From Fictibacillus sp. FJAT-27399 (GTDB taxonomy: Bacteria > Bacillota > Bacilli > Bacillales > Fictibacillaceae): a DNA stretch of 64,000 nt. Positions 25,319 to 33,387 of this stretch are shown here, piece after piece; positions within the stretch are counted from its first letter, which is position 1; every line of letters starts with the position of its first letter. The stretch lies in the NCBI RefSeq assembly GCF_001510655.1, contig NZ_LMVC01000003.1, forward strand, positions 231,847-295,846. The letters run 5' to 3'. The notes under the pieces were generated by a model. It had not been told where the DNA came from, did not search any database, and worked only from the letters and a program-made list of their open reading frames with translations. The position numbers and the translations under genes are program-made.

Positions 25319-26860
25319 TTAACTTGCCGGCACTTCTTCCCGGGTTTCTGTTTTCTGATTTCGGTTGCCCATCACATAGCGATCGCCTCCGACGAACAGG
25401 GCAACGATAAAACCAATGGCACAAGCGATTAACGCGAGGTAAAACCCGTGGTGCAAAGCCTTTTCGACCGCATCTCTTAAAAAGCTGACGACTTGAGGGG
25501 GAAGCTGAATGTTCTTTTGCATCAGGATTTCCGGCTTAGCCATCTGCTCCACTTTATCCGCTGGAAGCTGAGAGGAGGCCGCAAATTCCTTCATCTTGTC
25601 TTTTAGATCATTGTTTACGATCGTAGCGGTAATGGCAGCCCCCATTACACCGCCGATGCTCCGCCAGAATCCGACGACAGAAGAGGCAATCCCGATGTAT
25701 TTACGATCTACAGACTGGGCAACGGCATTTTGTGAAACGCTCATGAGCGGCCCAAGAACGAGGAGGCCGAGTCCGATCATGACTCCCGTTACGACCCAGT
25801 TCGCGGTTTCGTGTGTAATGGTTCCGAGCAAGTAAGCTTCGATGATCCCAACACCCATCGCAAACGCCATGATTGTGCGGAAGCGTAATTTGGTACAAAG
25901 GAAACCAGCTGTTATAGCCCCAACCATGATCGGAAACATCATCGGCGTCAGTACGCTGTTTGAGTTTTCGTTCCCGATGACAGCCACCGAAAGAATAGGC
26001 AAGTAGGTGATGGCCGAGAACATGATCGCACCTTGGCAAAACACGACGATGCTCGTTCCGAGGACCATTTTATTTTTAAAGATGGAAAGCGGAAGGATCG
26101 GTTCCTGCGCTTTTCGTTCTACCAATAGGAATAGCGCAATGGATACTGCGGCTCCGGAAAACAGTCCAATGATCTGTGCTGAATCCCATGCATAATCTTT
26201 TCCTCCCCACTCCAGTCCAAGCAGAAGCAGGACGGTAGAGGAAACGAGCAGCAATGTTCCTAAGTAATCAACCTTAGGTTTAAAGTCGGATTTGGATTCT
26301 TTTAGAGCGATGGCCAGCGTAACAATCGAAAGCAAACCAAAAGGAACGTTAACGTAAAAGCACCATCTCCAGCCTAATAAGGAAGACTCGGAAATCCATG
26401 TGCCGATCTGCGGCCCCAGAACGGAGGAGATTCCAAAGATACCTGCAAAGATACCCGACATTTTAGCTGCTTGCTTCGGATCAGTTGAGACTGAATAGAT
26501 AATCGTAAAAGAAATAGGGAAAATTGCACCTGACCCGATACCCTGAATGACACGGTAAAAGATCAGCTGGTCGATGTTCTGGGCGGTTCCGCACAGAGCG
26601 GATCCAATCAGAAACATGCTGATACCAATCAAATAAAACAGCTTTCGTCCAAATAAATCGCTCATCTTCCCAAAAACGAGCATTGTACTGGTCGCTGACA
26701 GCATATAGGCTGTGAAAATCCAGCTCATTTTGTCAAAACCGCCGATGTCTTTAATCACTTGACTGATGCTGGCTGAAACAATTGTGTTATCCAATGAAGA
26801 CATGAAAAGCCCCAAAGCCATTGCCAGCACGACGAACCCCATTCTTTTATCTTGAGCCAT
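25319..26860 (-). CDS. EmrB/QacA family (DHA2) multidrug exporter
   Basis: 513 residues with the 14-helix arrangement of DHA2 exporters. Motif A reads GKMSDLFGRKLFYL (about 64-77), motif C is around GSGAIFPISFTI (about 111-122), and the N terminus LDNTIVSASISQVIKDIGG is typical. It expels cationic or lipophilic toxins using the proton gradient; the substrate is not predictable. ATG 26860 follows GGGGAAGTGGTGAGG. It is monocistronic, with no adjacent regulator on its upstream side. Confidence 0.88.
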   Translation of the reverse strand: MAQDKRMGFVVLAMALGLFMSSLDNTIVSASISQVIKDIGGFDKMSWIFTAYMLSATSTMLVFGKMSDLFGRKLFYLIGISMFLIGSALCGTAQNIDQLIFYRVIQGIGSGAIFPISFTIIYSVSTDPKQAAKMSGIFAGIFGISSVLGPQIGTWISESSLLGWRWCFYVNVPFGLLSIVTLAIALKESKSDFKPKVDYLGTLLLVSSTVLLLLGLEWGGKDYAWDSAQIIGLFSGAAVSIALFLLVERKAQEPILPLSIFKNKMVLGTSIVVFCQGAIMFSAITYLPILSVAVIGNENSNSVLTPMMFPIMVGAITAGFLCTKLRFRTIMAFAMGVGIIEAYLLGTITHETANWVVTGVMIGLGLLVLGPLMSVSQNAVAQSVDRKYIGIASSVVGFWRSIGGVMGAAITATIVNNDLKDKMKEFAASSQLPADKVEQMAKPEILMQKNIQLPPQVVSFLRDAVEKALHHGFYLALIACAIGFIVALFVGGDRYVMGNRNQKTETREEVPAS

Positions 26861-27018
26861 AACCTCACCACTTCCCCTTTATATATTCAAGAAATACCAT
26901 TATTTAGAATACCATCATCACTGATGGCTGAACAGTTAATTTTTTATAAAGGAAAATAAGCCCCACGTACAAGCATTCCATTAAAATCATCATAGATTAC
27001 TAGGAGGAGGTGATTAGT

Positions 27019-27129
27019 TTGCTGCGAATCAGATGCAACTGTTCAGCACAAAGACAGCATGCTTTACGTAAACCTGTAAACGTCATTACTTTTGGTGGTA
27101 TAGGATGCAGAGGCTGTTGTTCACGTTAA
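27019..27129 (+). CDS. Small cysteine-rich protein of 36 residues
   Basis: A TTG start at 27019 lies four bases after AGGAGGTGATT, an almost perfect complement of the 16S 3' end and the best ribosome site in the window. The peptide starts MLRIRCNCSAQRQ and ends FGGIGCRGCCSR, with five cysteines (CxC and CxxCC) and a net positive charge. No signal peptide or family was recognised. It could be a metal-binding mini-protein, a spore or stress peptide, or a modified-peptide precursor; no modifying enzyme gene is nearby. The coding claim rests on the ribosome site and the ordered Cys pattern. Confidence 0.55.
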   Translation: MLRIRCNCSAQRQHALRKPVNVITFGGIGCRGCCSR

Positions 27130-27433
27130 GAAGAAAGATTAGGATGCTGTCGATTATTTTCCGGGAAATATGATGCGATATGTCGTTTAGATTCAATGTT
27201 TGGCGGATACACATAAGAGTAGGCGATGGAAAAATAAATGTAGACATATAATGCAGCCATCTACGACAACTTTTTTAACAAAAATAGAATAACCTAAACC
27301 CAGAAGGAACCAAAACAAAATTTCCTGTTAGAAAATATTACGAATTTCTATTTTATATAGCCATTTTTCCGTATAGTTGCATAAAGATATGTACTACAAG
27401 CCTGTTGAATAAAAAGGAGAGGCGTGTAAACCA
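27130..27433. other. AT-rich intergenic region, nothing coding seen
   Basis: 304 bases between the Cys-rich small gene and the next CDS. No open frame with a ribosome site, no strong hairpin and no repeat copy was found. It presumably holds the promoter of the 27434 gene, but no convincing -35/-10 pair stands out. Confidence 0.5.
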
Positions 27434-27814
27434 ATGGCTACCTATCACAATCAAGTATTTGTGTCTGTGCCGGAACACGAAGTCCGTGATAAATGTTCAC
27501 CTATTTACTTTACCTGCATTCAGGAAGGTTTGATCGTGCGTGCCGCTTATATCGGAGAGGGCATACAATGCGGGACATTAGTCGGCATGGTTGATCATGA
27601 AGGGGAACTTCATTTTAAATACCATCATGTGAACAAGAACAATGAGCTGCGGAGCGGAGTGGGGAGGCTGGTGCCTGAATGGCTGCCAGATGGCCGCTTA
27701 ACGCTGACTGGAACCTGGCAGGGAATGGACGGCTTACAACAAGAGAAAATGCAGTGCCATTCCTTTCAAGGCGCTTTTCAAGGTGCCAGGCACCTCAATT
27801 ACACAAGTGTGTAA
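27434..27814 (+). CDS. Conserved small protein, 3' end rewritten by a repeat
   Basis: 126 residues from ATG 27434 after AAAGGAGAGG. The body resembles a small Bacillus family sometimes labelled N-acetylglutamate synthase on weak grounds: repeated short strands such as LIVRAAYIGEGIQCGTLVG and HFKYHHVN with LTGTWQG near residue 98. I would not assign an enzymatic role. The last residues (GARHLNYTSV) and the stop TAA are encoded by the GGTGCCAGGCACC repeat at 27782-27831, so the natural C terminus was probably replaced when the repeat arrived. Confidence 0.65.
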   Translation: MATYHNQVFVSVPEHEVRDKCSPIYFTCIQEGLIVRAAYIGEGIQCGTLVGMVDHEGELHFKYHHVNKNNELRSGVGRLVPEWLPDGRLTLTGTWQGMDGLQQEKMQCHSFQGAFQGARHLNYTSV

Positions 27815-27831
27815 TCGTGGTGCCTGGCACC
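27782..27831. repeat. GGTGCCAGGCACC nested palindrome, copy 1
   Basis: GGTGCCAGGCACC, inner hairpin TTACACAAGTGTGTAA, then GGTGCCTGGCACC. The whole 50 bases can fold as one long hairpin, and each 13-mer is itself a palindrome. A T-rich tail (TTTCTTTTTTT) follows, so it may terminate transcripts. It overlaps the end of the 27434 CDS. Confidence 0.85.
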
Positions 27832-27841
27832 GTTTCTTTTT

Positions 27842-28297
27842 TTAACGGCAGAGCTGAAGCTGTGGCTGAGAAAGAATTCTTATGGCTTCCTTATTGTTTG
27901 AAACATCCAAAAAAATTTTTGTCTTCTCTCCCAGATAAATCGCTTCGATTGTCACTCTACACCACAATGCCCCATGGATCATTCCGATTTGTCCGGGTGC
28001 ACCTGAAGCAATATCAAGGATTTGAATGACTTGCTTTTCTGTCCAATGCAAATGCAAAGGATAAAGAGTATTCCTGACGGCCTGAATTTCGTTCGGAATC
28101 TCACCTTCTGTACTTCCGACTACAAATCTAACGACATTTTGAGGACTGTTGGGATCTGGTTTCAATTGTTGGAAGCCATTGATGTTTATACCGTTCAGTG
28201 CAAAGTGCTTTAGTAATTTTGCAAGGGTCCGATCATCTGCTATTAATAGAAACTGGGTTCTCATTTTATAATTTAGTCCGTTAGGCATCGATTCCAT
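27842..28297 (-). CDS. Hypothetical protein, ACT-like N-terminal half
   Basis: Up to 151 residues; ATG 28297 lies only two bases from AAAGGAG, so ATG 28288 may be the true start. Residues 12-45 (FLLIADDRTLAKLLKHFALNGININGFQQ-type) have the beta-alpha-beta pattern and GININ turn seen in ACT ligand-binding domains. The second half has no recognised match. It has no membrane segment or signal and is probably cytoplasmic. Its stop lies next to repeat copy 1. No operon partner exists, so the role is unknown. Confidence 0.6.
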   Translation of the reverse strand: MESMPNGLNYKMRTQFLLIADDRTLAKLLKHFALNGININGFQQLKPDPNSPQNVVRFVVGSTEGEIPNEIQAVRNTLYPLHLHWTEKQVIQILDIASGAPGQIGMIHGALWCRVTIEAIYLGEKTKIFLDVSNNKEAIRILSQPQLQLCR

Positions 28298-28390
28298 TAC
28301 TCCTTTAGTGGCTCTTATTTATTTAAAAATATGTCATAGGAATAGTACTCATAACCAAAAACCAGAGGACACCCAACGCTATTTTTAAAA

Positions 28391-28431
28391 TGTAAAAAGC
28401 CCCTCCTGTTAAATAAGGAGAGGGCTGCTTA
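28391..28431 (-). terminator. Terminator downstream of the 28444 gene
   Basis: On the minus strand AGCCCTCTCCT and AGGAGGGGCT pair, with one bulge, around an AT loop and end in TTTTT. Confidence 0.75.
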
Positions 28432-28443
28432 AATTTAAATCTA

Positions 28444-28659
28444 TTACTTGAAAATATCATACGAGACGGTTCCACTTTTGATGGTGAGTGATTTTAGTTT
28501 TTGGTTTACTTCTGGGTTGGTTTTGAGTTCTCCCATGAATTTATCATAGGCTTCCTGGACAGAGGAGACCGTGTAAACCGCCCGCTGCCGTTTTTGGTCT
28601 GTTGAAGCTTCTACTAAAAAGAGATCAAACGTGTCTTTGTTCAAGAATCGCACCCCCAT
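28444..28659 (-). CDS. Hypothetical small protein, about 66-71 residues
   Basis: The open frame runs further upstream to 28857, but those codons look non-coding (hydrophobic/Cys-rich, low quality). A protein-like part starts at ATG 28659 (MGVRFLNKDTFDLF) or, with a better GGGGGTG ribosome site, at TTG 28644. It is a small soluble alpha/beta protein ending KSGTVSYDIFK. No family was recognised. It has a good terminator and is divergent from the FtsW-like gene. Confidence 0.5.
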   Translation of the reverse strand: MGVRFLNKDTFDLFLVEASTDQKRQRAVYTVSSVQEAYDKFMGELKTNPEVNQKLKSLTIKSGTVSYDIFK

Positions 28660-28903
28660 AGCTTTATAGTTATTATTTTCTGCAATAGTATTGAGAGTCC
28701 TGCCTATGGAGGTGCTGTTACAAAAAAGTAAAATTAACAGAGGAGTTGTAAAATAGCTTCTATTAAATGGATAGTTAAAAAACAGGCAGCAGTGAACGCT
28801 GTCTTTTTTTGTCCGGTTCAGAGGATAATGTATCGATTTTGTCGCATAATTTATCATCCAAGATGTTCCAATATAGAGTAGAATAAGAGTGGGTGATCAA
28901 ATT

Positions 28904-30115
28904 ATGCTGAAAAAATTAATAAAGAATATGGATTATAGTTTAGTAGTGGCCACGGTTGGCTTATGTATATTTGGTTTAGTCATGATCTATAGCAGCAGCT
29001 ATTGGGTCGCATTTAATTATGGTAGAGAAGCTGATTTCTTCTTTAATCGGCAGCTCATTTTTGTACTCGGAGGTTTTGTGATTTTTTGTCTCTCCTCTAT
29101 CTTTCCATACAAAGCGTATATGAAACTAACAAAACTATTAATTACGGTGACGGTCTTTCTATTAATTCTTGTTTTTGTTTTGGGAAAGGTCGTTAATAAT
29201 GCGCAATCGTGGATCAGTCTGGGAGGGTTTAACCTTCAGCCGGCTGAAGCGGCAAAAATCGCGATCATCATCTACTTGGCATCGATATTATCGAAGAAAC
29301 AATCCTACATTTCCGACTTTAACAAGGCCATTGCACCACCGTTAGTCGTCGTTGGATTTATTGCCTTCCTTATTCTCATGCAGCCTGACTTCGGTTCAAT
29401 GCTCATCCTGGTTTCCATTGCGGCATGTATCCTGGTTTGTGCGAAGATACGCTTTCGCCATGTTGCGATTCTTTCGGTATCGTCGGCAGTACTGATGATT
29501 GTTTTCTTCATGTTTGTGGCTAGTGATGAACAGCTTTCCCGTTTTAAGGGAGCCTACTCACCATTTGAACACCAGAAAGAGGGCTATCAGCTCATCAATT
29601 CCTATGTCGCCATTTCTGCCGGAGGAATGGAAGGGGTAGGGCTCGGGAACGGGCGTACAAAGTATGGATACTTGCCAGAGGGACAGACAGATTTCATCAT
29701 CGCCAACGTCTCGGAGGAGTTTGGATTTGCCGGTGTTCTGGCCTCAATCACAGGATTATTTTACATCGTGATCAGAGGATTTATCATTGGCCTGCGCTGT
29801 AAAGATACGTTCGGCCGGCTGCTGGCGTTCGGAGTGGCCAGTATGATCGGGATCCAATCGTTCATTAACCTTGGCGCTGCCACAGGGCTCCTGCCAGTTA
29901 CCGGTGTTCCACTGCCTTTTCTAAGCTATGGCGGGTCATCACTTCTGGTCATCATGTTCTCGATGGGGATTCTGACGAACGTTTCCGCGTTTGTGAACAT
30001 AAAACGAAACCCGGTTCATGAAGATGCTTTGGATAAAGATAAGCCTTTAACACCTCTTCACAAAAACACGGTTGCTGCGTTTCCTTATCAAAACAAAAAG
30101 AAACCAGCCCACTAA
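28904..30115 (+). CDS. FtsW/RodA/SpoVE family SEDS glycosyltransferase
   Basis: 403 residues from ATG 28904, six bases after GGTGAT; a GTG at 28889 would precede that site. It has ten membrane helices with SEDS motifs: FNLQPAEAAK (about 104-113), LPEGQTDFIIANVSEEFG (about 252-269) and GVPLPFLSYGGSSLL (about 325-339). It polymerises lipid II into peptidoglycan with a partner PBP. The gene stands alone, without mreBCD or the division cluster, so it is likely an additional FtsW/RodA paralogue used under particular conditions. Assignment to FtsW versus RodA is not possible by eye. Confidence 0.87.
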   Translation: MLKKLIKNMDYSLVVATVGLCIFGLVMIYSSSYWVAFNYGREADFFFNRQLIFVLGGFVIFCLSSIFPYKAYMKLTKLLITVTVFLLILVFVLGKVVNNAQSWISLGGFNLQPAEAAKIAIIIYLASILSKKQSYISDFNKAIAPPLVVVGFIAFLILMQPDFGSMLILVSIAACILVCAKIRFRHVAILSVSSAVLMIVFFMFVASDEQLSRFKGAYSPFEHQKEGYQLINSYVAISAGGMEGVGLGNGRTKYGYLPEGQTDFIIANVSEEFGFAGVLASITGLFYIVIRGFIIGLRCKDTFGRLLAFGVASMIGIQSFINLGAATGLLPVTGVPLPFLSYGGSSLLVIMFSMGILTNVSAFVNIKRNPVHEDALDKDKPLTPLHKNTVAAFPYQNKKKPAH

Positions 30116-30183
30116 AAAAGGTTTGCAAATTGCTCTCTCATTCCGTCATGATGTAAGAAAACCGAAGAATGGGAGAGTGGAAA

Positions 30184-30947
30184 ATGATTGATACGTTCGA
30201 AGTTGTCATCACGCCATTTCAGAGAAAACGGAAGGTAAGGGTCTGCCTGCCGAATGGTTATGAAACAAGCGGAAAAACATATCCTGTCCTGTACATGCAT
30301 GACGGACAGAACCTGTACCGTGATGAGATGCGAGCTTCGGCACATCCTGGGGTGTAAAGGATTATATAGAAGAAAGCGGTCTTGAGCTGATTGTCGTGGG
30401 GATTGATTGTGCGGATGGAACTGACCGTCTGGATGAGTACGGTCCATGGGAGAATGCCGACATTGCAGACAAGCTGAACCTGGATAAAAATGCTTACGGC
30501 GGCGAGGGTGAAAAATACATCGATTATATCGTGCATGAACTCAAACCTCTGATTGATCAAAAATACCGTACCCAGCGCAATGACACGCTGATGGCAGGAA
30601 GCTCGATGGGCGGTTTAATCTCGACATACGCGGCCTGCGCCTATCCGCTTATTTTCACTCGGGTAGCTTCTGTATCGTCTGCCTATTGGTTCAGCCAGCA
30701 GGAGATTGAAGAGCTGATCCGGGACAGCGACCTTTCCAGCGTGAAAAAATTCTACATGGACGTTGGTACAAAGGAAGACTCCGGAAACGTAAATAACCAG
30801 ATGTATATCGATTCAAGCGACCGGGTTTACGAGATCATGAAGGATAAGGTGAGTGACTGCCGCTATGACGTAGTCGAAGGCGGCATACATAACGAAGCAG
30901 ATTGGAGAAAACGCCTGCCGGAGATTTTGGGTTATTTGTTTAACTGA
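30184..30947 (+). pseudogene. Frameshifted alpha/beta-hydrolase esterase
   Basis: ATG 30184 (MIDTFEVVITPFQRK) follows GGGAGAG and reads through the conserved LYMHDGQNLY, then stops at 30357. In the next frame the protein resumes as ASFGTSWGVKDYIEESGLEL and continues without a break to 30947, including GSSMGG (nucleophile Ser) and the C-terminal GGIHNEADW (catalytic His). One missing base near 30325-30332 explains it. Repaired, it would be a putative esterase (PF00756-like) of about 254 residues. A sequencing error cannot be excluded because all other motifs are intact. Confidence 0.8.
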
Positions 30948-30951
30948 AATC

Positions 30952-30992
30952 AAAAAGTTCCTATCCCAATACAATGGGATAGGAACTTTTTT
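30952..30992 (+). terminator. Strong terminator after the esterase
   Basis: AAAAAGTTCCTATCCCA is followed by ATACAA and its exact reverse complement, ending in a T run. Confidence 0.85.
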
Positions 30993-31215
30993 GATTGTAA
31001 ATTGTAATTTTATTACAAGTATCGGCATTCATTTTCCTCATAAAAAGAAAAAATGAGAAATATAGTAAATAAAAGGTAGTCTTTTAGTCATATATCGGTA
31101 TAATAAAAAAGTAGTAAAAAAGGAATGCTTTGGGTCGATACAAAAGGGAGCACCGTCCTTGATTTTTGGACGCTATTCTATATATTTTAAAGGTGAAAAA
31201 GGGGAGAAAAATTTT

Positions 31216-31704
31216 ATGTCAGATTTGCAGGCTAAGTTAGGGGATGGACTTACCAAAATTCAGGGCAGCCTCCAGCAGGGAAAGCAGAAGCTGCATACTG
31301 CCCAAGAAGTGGGACAGCTCAGGAAATCGGGAGCAGAAGCATCGGCTAAACGGCTCGAGCTTATCGTGGGATTAGGGGAAGAAGTCTATTCCTTGATCCG
31401 CAAAGGGGAGTTTGTTCCTGCTCATTTATCACGTATGGCTGAAGAGATTCAAGTACAGGATACGGCGATTTTCCAAGTGAACAGAACCATTGAAGAGCTG
31501 AACCGTAAAAATACGGACGGCGGATATTCATGCTCATGCGGAGCACCTGTCAGTTCCGCTGACAAATTTTGCGGCAGCTGCGGAAAACCAGTTGTGATTC
31601 CAAACCAGAATAGCGAGCAATATACGCTTCAATGCCGTACATGCAGTGAAATGATTCCAAGCGGATCCGAGTATTGCGGATGCTGCGGAAATAAAACGGT
31701 TTAA
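31216..31704 (+). CDS. Double zinc-ribbon protein with helical N-terminus
   Basis: 162 residues from ATG 31216, ten bases after AAAGGGGAG. Residues 1-95 are a predicted helical/coiled-coil region (LQAKLGDGLTKIQGSLQQG). Residues 105-162 hold two zinc ribbons, CSCGAPVSSADKFCGSC and CRTCSEMIPSGSEYCGCC. No enzyme motif is seen; such proteins act as scaffolds or regulators. It is first in a three-gene operon in which every product carries zinc ribbons, 12 bases before the next gene. Confidence 0.8.
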   Translation: MSDLQAKLGDGLTKIQGSLQQGKQKLHTAQEVGQLRKSGAEASAKRLELIVGLGEEVYSLIRKGEFVPAHLSRMAEEIQVQDTAIFQVNRTIEELNRKNTDGGYSCSCGAPVSSADKFCGSCGKPVVIPNQNSEQYTLQCRTCSEMIPSGSEYCGCCGNKTV

Positions 31705-31716
31705 GGGGGGACTTGC

Positions 31717-33354
31717 GTGTATTGCAGCAGTTGTGGACATTTAAATGATCCGAACATGAATTATTGCGCCAAAGACGGTGCGGCACTTAACCTTCCAAAA
31801 AAACCGAACGGCCTTTTCACAAGCCGGGACTCCAGGTTCTGCTCATCCTGCGGAACAGAAAATGACAGGCAGCAAAACTATTGCCGGTCATGTTCAGCGA
31901 GCTTGTTTGCATTAACCAAAGGTAAAGAAGATTTAACAGCCATTACAGGGGCAGCTCGTGATACGCTGAAAAACACGGTGAACAGCCAAACCCTGCAAAA
32001 CGTGAAACAAACCGTTTTGAATTCAAAAAAAGTAAAATTCGCCCTTGGCGGAGCACTGATTTCTTTTTTAGTTGTACTTATTCTTTCATTTGCAATTAAC
32101 GGGATTTTGAACAAAAAGGTAGAAGCGCTTTTAGAAAATGATGAAATTAGTGAATTTAATGTAGGTTCCATTCTGTCAGAGATGGGCTCCCTTGGAGACG
32201 GGGTCGATGCCCCCGAGCCTGATTCGCTGGTAGGTGTGACAGACTGGATTCTTGCTTCGCATATGGTGGATTCGACCATTCACGCAGGGATCAAGGGAAG
32301 TGCAGGAGAAGAAACGCATTCAAGCAGCGCTGATTTTGAAACAAAGTCAGGTGTGCTTATTCTGCTTCTCATTCCATTCATCGGTCTTGTGGCTGGGGGA
32401 TATTTTTATGCTGCGAAAAACAAAAGTGAAGCATTGGCAAACCGCTTTAGCGCCGCTTTAATTATTGGTGCTGTATATGCACTGGTCCTTGCCATCCTGT
32501 CTTTCTTTGCAGGATTCTCCTATAATCTTTCTGTTAATGAAGAATTTATGAAAATGCATCTTTCCATCGATACGGATTATTCATTCTGGGGCTCATTGTT
32601 CAATGGCTTTGTAATCGGAACATTGTTCAGCTTCCTTGGGACTTTGCTCCAGCTCGGTGCTTTTAAAACGACAGGGCATCTATCTTCACGCCTTTCCTAT
32701 GGAGAGCCGATCCATCAGGCGGCAAGCACACTTGTACGCGGTGTGATTTTAACAACCTTGGTGCTCTTTATCGTCAGTGTAATCAAGATTAACGATGAGG
32801 CAGCTCCTTCTGAAAATGTACCTTGGACGGCCGTTTTCGTATTCATAACGCAGCTGGGTTTATATGTTTGGAACATTCTTAACTTCTCTACCTTCAAGTT
32901 CCAGGGTACAGCTGACGGTGATTCCGGGTCCTTGCATTTGTCCCTCTTCTCGGGAGCGGGCGGCACAGCTACAGATAACTCTATTGTATCCGGTTTTCGC
33001 TATGCGATTGAAGAAACACTGAACCTTGATGCTTACATGTATCTTGGGCTGCTCATTCCGGTTGTACTGTTTCTCTATGCCGGCTACCGCATTTATTTAA
33101 AATCACAGAATTTCAACAAAGATTTACTCATTTTCAGTGCGGTATACAGTGTGCTGCTCACGTTTATTATTACGGCAACACGTTTAGCGATTACGGTATC
33201 AGGTGACTTGATGAGCCAAATGAGTATGGACGATATGGGAGGCATTCATTTTTCTCTCGGGTTCTCCTTCTTCGGCACGTTGTTTGCCAGTCTGATCTTC
33301 TCCGCACTGCTCGCTTATGCGGGAAGCTATATTGCACGTTTAAGACAACATTAA
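31717..33354 (+). CDS. Zinc-ribbon membrane protein, about seven TM segments
   Basis: 545 residues from GTG 31717 after TTTAAGGGGGGAC. The N terminus has two zinc ribbons (CSSCGHLNDPNMNYC at about 2-16 and CSSCGTENDRQQNYCRSC at about 42-59), then a polar linker, one TM helix near 110-130 and a further cluster of TM segments from about 210 to 540. Extracellular stretches are acidic and short. No transporter signature was recognised. As the middle gene of the operon it probably forms an envelope complex with its neighbours (inference). Confidence 0.8.
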   Translation: MYCSSCGHLNDPNMNYCAKDGAALNLPKKPNGLFTSRDSRFCSSCGTENDRQQNYCRSCSASLFALTKGKEDLTAITGAARDTLKNTVNSQTLQNVKQTVLNSKKVKFALGGALISFLVVLILSFAINGILNKKVEALLENDEISEFNVGSILSEMGSLGDGVDAPEPDSLVGVTDWILASHMVDSTIHAGIKGSAGEETHSSSADFETKSGVLILLLIPFIGLVAGGYFYAAKNKSEALANRFSAALIIGAVYALVLAILSFFAGFSYNLSVNEEFMKMHLSIDTDYSFWGSLFNGFVIGTLFSFLGTLLQLGAFKTTGHLSSRLSYGEPIHQAASTLVRGVILTTLVLFIVSVIKINDEAAPSENVPWTAVFVFITQLGLYVWNILNFSTFKFQGTADGDSGSLHLSLFSGAGGTATDNSIVSGFRYAIEETLNLDAYMYLGLLIPVVLFLYAGYRIYLKSQNFNKDLLIFSAVYSVLLTFIITATRLAITVSGDLMSQMSMDDMGGIHFSLGFSFFGTLFASLIFSALLAYAGSYIARLRQH

Positions 33355-33387
33355 AAAGAGTTTGATAGAAAAGAAAGAGGGTAAACC

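Noticed and set aside
24929-25322. Open frames across MITE-like element A
   Set aside because: They are not kept in the second copy, and they cross both terminal repeats.
28660-28857. N-terminal extension of the 28444 gene
   Set aside because: The extra residues are hydrophobic/Cys-rich and irregular, and a ribosome site lies further in; I call a shorter gene.
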